A model generated the notes under the pieces. It worked only from the letters and a program-made list of their open reading frames with translations. It searched no databases and was not told the DNA's origin. Of a stretch of 28,679 nucleotides of DNA, positions 21,841 to 28,679 are shown piece by piece (position 1 is the stretch's first letter; each line of letters starts with the position of its first letter). Origin of the DNA: Pigoraptor chileana (lineage: Eukaryota > Opisthokonta > Filasterea); NCBI GenBank assembly GCA_943704495.1, contig CALSCR010003356.1, forward strand, positions 1 through 28,679, in the 5' to 3' direction. Both the position numbers and the translations under genes were made by a program.

Positions 21841-22178
21841 GTTGCTGTTTGTGCGCTGTTGTCAAACCGAATATGCACTCTCTTTCAACCCGTGCATGCC
21901 GTTATTATTCAACCTCCCAAGTAATGCCGCAACCACCTCTAGCCCTAACCCTAACCCTAACCTCAACCCTACCCCACCAGCACTAACCCTAACTATCTAT
22001 TCAGACAGTGCTCTGACCTGAGTGACATCGTTGCATGCATGAGGTCAGGAGTGACCGCAAATGATCCGCCGCCATACTTCTACACAAAGAACCACAAACA
22101 CATGTGTGTTCTCTGTCACGCAGTCAGCTTTCAAAGCTCAAGACCAGGAGTGCACACTCCTGCTGTGCTTAGTTGAAG
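21841..22178. promoter_or_regulatory. Divergent promoter region of the TraB and ATP-grasp genes
   Basis: Only 338 bases separate the two start codons, so both promoters must overlap here or lie inside the 5' UTRs. It contains CCCTAA repeats at 21943-21966 and 21983-21994. A near-inverted pair of aggagtg/cactcct around 22147-22160 sits close to the ATP-grasp start. No TATA box could be assigned. Confidence 0.55.
21943..21994. repeat. Interstitial telomere-type repeats (CCCTAA)n
   Basis: About three perfect CCCTAA units, then degenerate ones (cctcaaccctacccc), then ctaaccctaac. The type is TTAGGG, common to animals, fungi and many protists. Confidence 0.9.
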
Positions 22179-24438
22179 ATGCAGACGTTGAAAAGAGTGT
22201 GTTTCGCGACGTATGATGGCATTGGTGACGAATGGAACGATGATGGTGCTCTGACAGAAGCCGTTGCCGCGTCTCATGGATTCGCTGTGGAGTATGTTTC
22301 ATGGACAAAGTGTGCAGCTGATTGGGCCTCCTATGACTTGGTTGTCATACGATCGACATGGGACTACTATGAACCGAGCAAATGCGGCAGATTCGCAGAG
22401 TGGCTGAAATCACTCAGAGACGGTGGCGTTGCGGTTGCGAACAGTGTAGATGTGATGCTATGGAATATGAACAAGGGTGAGATGTGAGGCTCAAACGCCT
22501 TGTCTTGTTCTGTGTCTTTTGCCAGAATGATATGCATTCGCTAGAGCGATGCACCCCTGAAATGTCGGAAGTACTGGCGCTGATCATCGACTTCACCTAT
22601 CCTCTCGCCCGCACTGCGGTGTGCATGCACCAACACTGCATATACGTGCAGTGTATCTGCGCGAGCTTGCAGAGAGCGGCATTGGAGACCTTCCTGCATG
22701 TATATGGCTTGAAAAGATGTCGGAGGTGGGTGTGAGTCATTTTTACTCGCTGTCGACACATGCTACTAATCCCGAAACTCACTATTTTTGGCGTCATGAT
22801 TTGTCTTTCGATCTTTATTGCCGATGTTATCGTCTTCTGCTGCATCAATCGAGGAACTTATTCCCATCACTCTGCAACGTGCACATATGCAATACTCCCG
22901 CTGCTCATACACAAACAAACACACACACACACACACACAAACACGCACACATACATATACACACACACGCACTCACGCACACGCACACGCGGTAGGTGAA
23001 AGTAGACTTGAAACGAACACTCGGTGAACGAGGATGGAGCGAGGTGGTGGTCAAGCCGACTGTGTCTGCTGGCTCCGATCGCACAAACCGCATCACTCTG
23101 GGTTGGTGTTCAAACAATACGCAGCTTGGAGCATTTTTAACTTTGATTTGTGTTTCTTTATTTTCTGACCTGATCCGGAGCATTGGTTTCGTGCGTGCAT
23201 GCACTGGATGTGGCGTATCTGCCTGCAACTAAAAGTGCGACGCCGCTCCAATCGTTGATAGATAATGAGTCCCATTTCACCCTCCGAATGTGCCTGTTAT
23301 GAATTCAAACTAAACAAACGGCAGAAACCGCGTCTGAGTATGACGAATGGCTGCGCACGGAACTGCAAGTGTCGGATATGATGGTGCAGCAGTATGTCCC
23401 ATCGATCGTTGAAGGCGAGATCTCTCTTCACTTTTTTGGCGGAGTGTGAGTGTGCTGTGTGCTGTGTGTGCTGTTTGTGGTTGCTGTGAATTAGTCACTG
23501 TTTTGCATTCCCACCCATGTCGCAGAGTTGACATCATTATGACGCATTGGATCGTGTGGAGTCCATGGGCAATTAAGAAGGCATTGGCCTGAATCCTGCA
23601 TCTCTCCCACCTCTCTCCCTGTCTCCCTGTCTCCCTCCCTTTCTCCTCTCTCTCTTTCCTTCTCTCTCTCTTTGAGCAGATATTCGCACTCTGTTATAAA
23701 GAGACCAAAGGCGGGCGATTTTCGTGTGCAGAACATCCACGGCGGCAAAATTGAAGCATATTCTCCCGAAGCAAAGGTTAGCAGACGCTCCTCTGTGGCT
23801 CAGTGCAGCGCGGTCTCTATCATTAGGAGATGTTGCCATAATATAATCATGCAACCGTTGTCGGAGATGCAGTTTATGACTCCACGCCACAAGACAGGGT
23901 GCAGCGATGTGTGTATGGGTTTGCTGGACTTCATTCGTGCTGTTTTGGTTCAACATTCCGTGTTTATTTAAATTATTGTTTCATTCTTGGCATTGCAATG
24001 TTTTTCATATTCCGTGAAGTCTTTGCAGTCTTTGCAGTCTTTGCATCCACGCGGGCTTGTATGACCGGACCTTTATTTACCTTACCGCCTTCAGTCCCAT
24101 GTGCGCTTCGGATGCAAATTGCCTTTTTGAATGGATGTGACGCTCAGCCTTTCTCTCTTTCCTTGGTCGTTCATTTGACGCAGGGGCTGTCGCTTGCCCA
24201 ACGCATTGTGGATGGTACTCCCGCCAAGGACTGCCTGTATGTGAGGGTTGATCTTGTTGTGCGTCCGTGGACGAGTGCTGCATCGTCTTCCTCGTCGCCA
24301 CCCACGTGGGACGAACGCGGCTACTATCTTATGGAATTGGAGCTTATTGAGCCCATGTTGTACTTGCACTATGATTCCAACGCCCCAACGGCCTTTGCCA
24401 AAGCCATACAAAAAAGGCTGTCCATTGCTCGCGGTTAG
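22179..24438 (+). CDS. Stand-alone ATP-grasp ligase of bacterial type
   Basis: Exons 22179-22476, 22652-22725, 22996-23101, 23325-23445, 23680-23776, 24184-24438; phases 1,0,1,2,0; 316 residues. ATP-grasp enzymes join a carboxylate to an amine or thiol through an acyl-phosphate. The N-terminal half has YDLVVIRSTWDYY and DVMLWNMNKVYLRELAESGI. The ATP-grasp core has VVVKPTVSAGSDRTNR (Lys144 likely binding ATP), VPSIVEGEISLHFFGG, YSHSVIKRPKAGDFRVQ (Lys207, Arg215), LYVRVDLV (Asp255) and MELELIEPMLYL (Glu283/285/288, likely Mg ligands). This order matches the bacterial glutathione-synthetase-like ATP-grasp family that includes DcsG of D-cycloserine synthesis; substrate unknown. ATG 22179 is the first Met; an in-frame TTG precedes it. 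The fifth exon is preceded by a strong CT-rich tract (23602-23670). Complete, with no missing catalytic motif. Divergent from the TraB gene. Confidence 0.87.
22916..22990. repeat. CA tract in ATP-grasp intron 2
   Basis: (CA)n with CG/TA interruptions, ending a few bases before the ggtag acceptor at 22995. Confidence 0.93.
23777..24183 (+). other. ATP-grasp intron 5 with tripled acceptor-like heptamer
   Basis: 407 bases. At about 24018-24045 the unit gtctttgca is present three times in a row, two copies reading as acceptors (ctttgcag). The model uses the acceptor at 24183, which alone restores the conserved sequence in phase. No gene seen inside. Confidence 0.7.
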
Positions 24439-24476
24439 TGTGTGCGTGTTGCAGCATCATTGCAGTTGCACACAAT

Positions 24477-24482
24477 AATAAA
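24477..24482 (+). terminator. Candidate poly(A) signal AATAAA of the ATP-grasp gene
   Basis: AATAAA starting 38 bases past the TAG at 24436-24438. It lies in the 201-base gap before the convergent LRR gene's stop, so the 3' ends of the two transcripts may overlap. Confidence 0.5.
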
Positions 24483-24639
24483 ACTGAATGACCCACAGAT
24501 GCCCGCTCACTCGGTGCAGTTGCTGTTTGTTCTGCACACATTCAAATTCGGAGTCGAGAGACACACCCTCTCATTAGAATAGCATGTATTTATCCGGCAG
24601 ACTCGAGCACTCGTCCGTCGACACCACTCTGGACAAATT

Positions 24640-26744
24640 CTACTGCAGCAGCATGGCACCCTCGCCCGAGCTCGCGCCGACCAGCAGCGCTCCAGATGTA
24701 ACCAGAGGACATCCTTTAGCAATTACTTTACGAAGACGAGGCATGTGTCTCAGACGTCGCACTTCTGCGTCGCCCAGCCACACACATCCAGAGAGATCAA
24801 TGACCTCCAGGGTCTGGAGACCGCTCACAATGGCGGCAACAGTGGTTGGTCCCGTGAGCTCACCAAGGCATCCCGCCAGCGTGAGCTTCCGAAGGGACGG
24901 ACAGCTGATGTGGATTTTTTTAACGGAGCAGACAATCGAGTGTTTGCGTTGGTTTAGAGTCTAGACATAAAAAATGCAAGGGCACGTGCTTGATGAATGG
25001 TTGAGTCGCTACATGCGCCACATCCCTTCCCCTCCCCCCCTCCCCCCCCCTCTTTCTTTCACATCTCACAACTCACAGCTCACATACACCATTGATTACA
25101 TTTGAAACACACACGCACCTGCGCGCAATATCGCCGACAAATCGGGACCCGCCCGACACGAGCTTACATCCAGTGAGATTCAGGTCAAGCACCCGCAACG
25201 AGGGCATGGATACAATCGCATTGCCCTCGGTAGTATATGCATCCTCGCAATCTCTACCAAAATAAATGTCTTCCCAGGTACTATCAGCCGTTTCGGTTTT
25301 CAGTTTCGTAAAGTGCTTTCCGAGTTTGTCTGGATGGGAGATCGGGGTGTGAGAGTAACCTCCGTCAGCGTCCCGACGAAGGTATCCGATGGCGACGAGC
25401 ACGCCCACGTTGGATAGGTTGCATCCTGTCAAATCAACTGCACGGGCGCTCTCGCCTGAATGTAGCGCAAACGCATGCATGTTCGAGTCGTCGATTCTGC
25501 CGACGGACGAGGCGTACTTCAGAATGGTCCGCCGAACATCCCACGGCATCAATGCAAGGCAGCCGAGCGTGGCCTCGGCGTATCGTCTCTCCAGTCGCAA
25601 CATAGCCTCCATCCCCATCACACCCTCTGCGCTCGCCGGTAATGGAGCCGGTGCGGACGCAACAACAGCCTCCTCCGCCACGTCCAACTCCATCGCACAG
25701 GGCGAAGCCTCCAACCTCGCCATTACCAGCTTCTTCTGCTTTCGCTTAGCCTTTTTCTTAATGCGTTTCGCTATTCGACTACGATTGATGACATCGTCGT
25801 CACTAGCAACGGGATGCACCAGAGTTGTGCCGACAACAAAGGCGCACAGTTCAAGTAGAGTGGGAAAAGAGTCTGCGGCCGTCGTGTGCACCAGCACGGG
25901 CTCGCCATTGAGAATAATGCGAACACCGCCCTTGTCACGTGAGGCGGGTGAGTTAGCTGAGGATGCACTCGGTGACGCGCCGGGGGCAATACCGAAGGTT
26001 CCTGGAATGTGTGGGAAAGTAATTCAAAATGAGATGATTAATGGCACAGCACGATCGCGTGGTTCAAGGGAAGAGACAGTGTGTGGGTGATGTGATACTG
26101 AGATGGCCGCACATTCACGTGAATTCCACTAACAGCCTTTGCACCAACTCGCACACACACAGTTGCACACATACACACTCGTTACGCACACATACATATA
26201 TATACATATATATACATATTCACAGTACACACACACACAAAGAGACACACCCTCGTATCTAATCCACGACTGTGGGGCGGAAGGGCCGGGTACACGCGCC
26301 CCAACGCCCGCGACGGCACGCCGTTGATGCGCGATCAGCTGTAATCTGCTCTCTTCCTCATCGAAAGTTCTTGCATGCGCTGCCCATAAGTGCGCTTCCA
26401 CAGATGCATCCGGTCTTCCCTGTGCCATTTCTCGCTGTTTTTGTGCAGCCGCCCGCGACGCATTCAATCTATCCGCAATGGAGTCTGATGGCAATTCGGT
26501 GCAGCGCACACACAGAGATGCATGAAGCACGTGAGGATGATGAATTCATGACCATCGTCCCTGCGAAAAAAAAGCACAACCCGCAACCGCTGCAGCCCAC
26601 ACACATGACGCTTTGCCAATTCAAGGCATTCGAGCAAATACCTCCATCACTCGTATCTCGCGCGCCTTCCGATCCGGCGACGGTTATTCCCGATAGTTTT
26701 TTGAGTGAGTGGACGAGCCGTTGGTGAGCCTTCTTACCGGTCAT
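24640..26744 (-). CDS. Leucine-rich-repeat protein of AMN1/F-box-LRR type
   Basis: Exons on minus: 26744-26642, 26484-26251, 26001-25119, 24904-24640; phases 1,1,2; 494 residues. The C-terminal half carries cysteine-containing leucine-rich repeats: ARAVDLTGCNLSNVGVLVAI, LRVLDLNLTGCKLV, then across the last junction IARSCPSLRKLTLAGC, TLEVIDLSGCVWLGDAEV and LRKVIAKGCPLV. Such repeats are typical of F-box-LRR substrate receptors and of AMN1. A weak F-box-like segment may be LMPWDVRRTILKYAS just before the repeats. Residues 186-203 are strongly basic (KRIKKKAKRKQKK), like a nuclear localisation signal. The N-terminal 110 residues are charged and low in recognisable features, and the first exon is the least certain. 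Lies tail to tail with the ATP-grasp gene and head to head with the F-box repeat gene. Cellular role unknown. Confidence 0.72.
26148..26250. repeat. CA/TA simple sequence in an LRR-gene intron
   Basis: (CA)n and (TA)n tracts on +, abutting the donor of the minus-strand exon that ends at 26251; in the gene's sense the intron opens gtgtgtctctttgtgtg. Confidence 0.92.
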
Positions 26745-27292
26745 TCTTCAGCTCAACACAGATCATCTGCTGCATCTACGGAAAATTCGCGCACTCTCTG
26801 ACTGCCGCGGGCGTCACACACAACCACTCCGATGGGCATACCTCGGCAATGATGCGCACGCAATAATGACACTATCCAAGACGAGTTTCTGTCATAAACG
26901 TGTTTGTTGTGCGTGATGCGAGAGGAGGCGTAGACTTTGCTTTGAATAAATCGTCCCTTTATACAATTCCAGTGGTCATCACGGTCGTCAGCCGGCACAA
27001 TCTCAGTGACTTGCAGTTTTACGATCCGACTGACATTGCGTCACTACAGCAATGGTCAATGTTCGCGCCATTATTATTCAGTGCTCAGTGAGTACCCCTC
27101 ACTGTGTTTTCGTCTCTGGGTTTCATCCGTATTGTTTATGTCTGCAGTTCTTCTCCATCTTTTCTTTCCAAACTGAATTTGAAATCGTCTTGACACGACT
27201 GGAAGTCGTTTCATGATTGCAACGAAGATTAGGGGACATTGTTTTGGCAGGTGCATCGATCACACAGTTTATAATCAGTTTGGTTTAACAAA
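26745..27292. promoter_or_regulatory. Divergent spacer between the two LRR genes
   Basis: 548 bases between opposed start codons. A 63-codon open frame at 26900-27091 (+) begins at a non-ATG codon in part of the track and resembles nothing I know, so I treat it as chance. An A/T-rich patch with aataaa at 26945-26950 is present. No promoter element assigned. Confidence 0.5.
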
Positions 27293-28483
27293 ATGGCAGC
27301 CTTTTCCTCGCTCCCAATTGAGATTGTTGTGCATCACGTCATTCTTTATCTGGACAACGGCGATATTCTCTCACTCTGTCACACAAATTCAACACTGCGT
27401 TCGCATCTGCGCGGTTTGGCCATATACGAGCTGCGCCCACGATCTGCAGCATCTTATTTGATCGTCACGGTTTTTCGCACAACTGTTCTCTCTGTGATTC
27501 GCAGAAATCGCATTTCTGTGTGTTTTGACTCTCAGCACCACTTGACAGATGTGTCTGCATTGGGTGGCGTCCATACACCCGGTCTTATGGACTGTATTGG
27601 TGTGACGGATGTGTCTGCATTGGGTGGTGTCCACAAGCTGCATCTTACGAGTTGCATTGGTGTGACGGATGTGTCTGCATTGGGTGGCGTCCATTGGCTC
27701 GATCTGAGTGGCTGCGATTACTTGAGGAATGTGTCTGCATTGGGTGGTGTGCACACGCTCTACTTGTTTGGATGCAACCGAGTGGTGGATGTGTCTGCAC
27801 TTGGCAACGTACACAGGCTCATACTCGGCAATTGTTACAGAATTGTGGATGTGTCAGCATTGGGCAAAGTGCATTCTTTGAACCTGAGTGATTGCATCGG
27901 GGTGGTAGATGTGTCTGCATTGGGCAATGTACACACACTCGATCTCAGCCACTGCTCTAAATTAGTGGACGTGGCGGCGTTAGGAAATGTCCACACTCTC
28001 CTACTTGGCCATTGCCATGCAGTCGTTGATGTGTCTGGGTTGGGCGGCGTACACACACTTTTCCTGCATGGTTGCAATGGAGTGGTCGACGTCTCTTCAC
28101 TGGGTAGAGTACGAAAGCTCAACCTGAGTTCATGCTCTGGGCTTGTTGATGTGTCTGCGTTGGGTGGCGTGCACACACTTCATTTGAGTGGCTGTGAGCG
28201 GGTGAAGGACGTTTCTGCGTTGGGTGGCGTGCACACACTTAACCTTCGTAATTGCCGTGACATTGTGGATGTATCTGCATTGGGCGGCGTGCACACACTT
28301 AACCTGAGTGGCTGCGACCGAGTGAAAGACGTCTCCGCATTGAGCTGTCTGCATACGCTAGACCTCAGTGGCTGCTCGGGAGTGCAGGCCGTATCCGCGT
28401 TGATTGGCGTACATACGCTCAATCTGAGTGACTGCTTTGGGGTGAAGGATCTGCTTGCGTTGGCCGATTTCGACATGGGGTGA
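27293..28483 (+). CDS. F-box protein with sixteen 20-residue leucine-rich repeats
   Basis: Single open frame, 396 residues, no intron. Residues about 4-45 (FSSLPIEIVVHHVILYLDNG and following) look like an F-box, the segment that binds Skp1 in SCF ubiquitin ligases. From residue about 84 the protein is a tandem array with consensus DVSALGGVHTLNLSGCxxVV: fifteen full units and a partial sixteenth (ends KDLLALADFDMG). Each unit is exactly 20 residues with no insertion. By family logic the repeats would bind a substrate for ubiquitination (inference). Arrays with this wording occur in some protists and, from memory, in some large DNA viruses of protists. The absence of introns contrasts with all neighbours. 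Array ends in the same frame at a TGA and appears intact. Confidence 0.87.
   Translation: MAAFSSLPIEIVVHHVILYLDNGDILSLCHTNSTLRSHLRGLAIYELRPRSAASYLIVTVFRTTVLSVIRRNRISVCFDSQHHLTDVSALGGVHTPGLMDCIGVTDVSALGGVHKLHLTSCIGVTDVSALGGVHWLDLSGCDYLRNVSALGGVHTLYLFGCNRVVDVSALGNVHRLILGNCYRIVDVSALGKVHSLNLSDCIGVVDVSALGNVHTLDLSHCSKLVDVAALGNVHTLLLGHCHAVVDVSGLGGVHTLFLHGCNGVVDVSSLGRVRKLNLSSCSGLVDVSALGGVHTLHLSGCERVKDVSALGGVHTLNLRNCRDIVDVSALGGVHTLNLSGCDRVKDVSALSCLHTLDLSGCSGVQAVSALIGVHTLNLSDCFGVKDLLALADFDMG
27541..28480 (+). repeat. 60-bp tandem coding repeats (16 units)
   Basis: Sixteen units of exactly 60 bases, each opening around gatgtgtctgcattgggtgg. No indel over 940 bases. The first four units are most alike in DNA; units near 27961 differ more (gtggacgtggcggcgttagg). 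All copies stay in frame. Confidence 0.95.
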
Positions 28484-28615
28484 ACTTGCATTGGAATGTG
28501 TCTGGCGCATACATACATGCACACACACACACACTCACTCACTCACTCGACACACACACTTATACACTCACTCACACGCACACACACACTCACTCACTCA
28601 CTTGACACACACACA

Positions 28616-28679
<64 letters not shown>
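28484..28679. repeat. CA/CTCA simple sequence to the window end
   Basis: 3' flank of the F-box gene: (CACT)n, (CA)n and TCAC units, closing with about 65 bases of pure CA up to the last base. The tract is cut by the window edge. Confidence 0.95.

Noticed and set aside
25389-26090. 233-codon plus-strand frame
   Set aside because: Antisense to the LRR exon 26001-25119, whose LRR motifs are clear; the plus frame is Ser/Ala-rich without known motifs.
26900-27091. 63-codon plus-strand frame between the LRR genes
   Set aside because: Short, no family resemblance and located in the divergent promoter spacer.
27541-28480. Regular 60-bp repeats considered as a CRISPR-like or satellite array
   Set aside because: No alternating repeat and unique spacer; the unit is coding throughout with leucine-rich-repeat pattern and an F-box in front.

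Overview
The window is nuclear DNA of a eukaryote, probably a single-celled one. The evidence is spliced genes with GT-AG introns (23 in one gene), CCCTAA telomere-type repeats, abundant (TG)n/(CA)n tracts in introns and spacers, and eukaryotic gene families throughout. A P2X-type channel together with a very animal-like ubiquitin E1 would fit a unicellular holozoan such as a choanoflagellate, or another free-living protist. That placement is a guess. The exon models were built by hand, joining exons so that reading phase, GT/AG borders and family similarity all agree.

Layout: (1) 49-438 (+), the last two exons of an unidentified gene. (2) 1926-10226 (+), ubiquitin-activating enzyme E1 in 24 exons, 1014 residues. 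(3) 14663-10694 (-), a VPS9-domain protein (Rab5-type exchange factor), about 927 residues. (4) 15198-18114 (+), a P2X-type ligand-gated channel with a long low-complexity tail, 4 exons, 699 residues. (5) 21840-18713 (-), a TraB/PrgY-family protein with a probable mitochondrial presequence, 7 exons, 368 residues. (6) 22179-24438 (+), a stand-alone ATP-grasp ligase of bacterial type, 6 exons, 316 residues. (7) 26744-24640 (-), a leucine-rich-repeat protein of the AMN1/F-box-LRR kind, 4 exons, 494 residues. (8) 27293-28483 (+), an intronless F-box protein with an array of 20-residue leucine-rich repeats in 60-bp DNA units. The window ends in a (CA)n tract.

From gene 2 onward the genes alternate strictly in direction, giving three convergent and three divergent pairs. 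The divergent spacers (14664-15197, 21841-22178, 26745-27292) are the only room for promoters. There is no operon or obvious shared pathway. Ubiquitin E1 and the F-box protein both belong to ubiquitin conjugation, and the P2X and VPS9 proteins both belong to membrane and vacuole/endosome biology, but I see no evidence of joint regulation.

Points most worth a second look: a P2X channel that appears to lack the lysine/asparagine/arginine residues used for ATP binding in animals; the intronless F-box repeat gene; the intron-bearing bacterial-type ATP-grasp gene; a large unrecognised C-terminal region on the VPS9 protein; and a tendency for introns to carry TG tracts early and CA tracts just before the 3' splice site.
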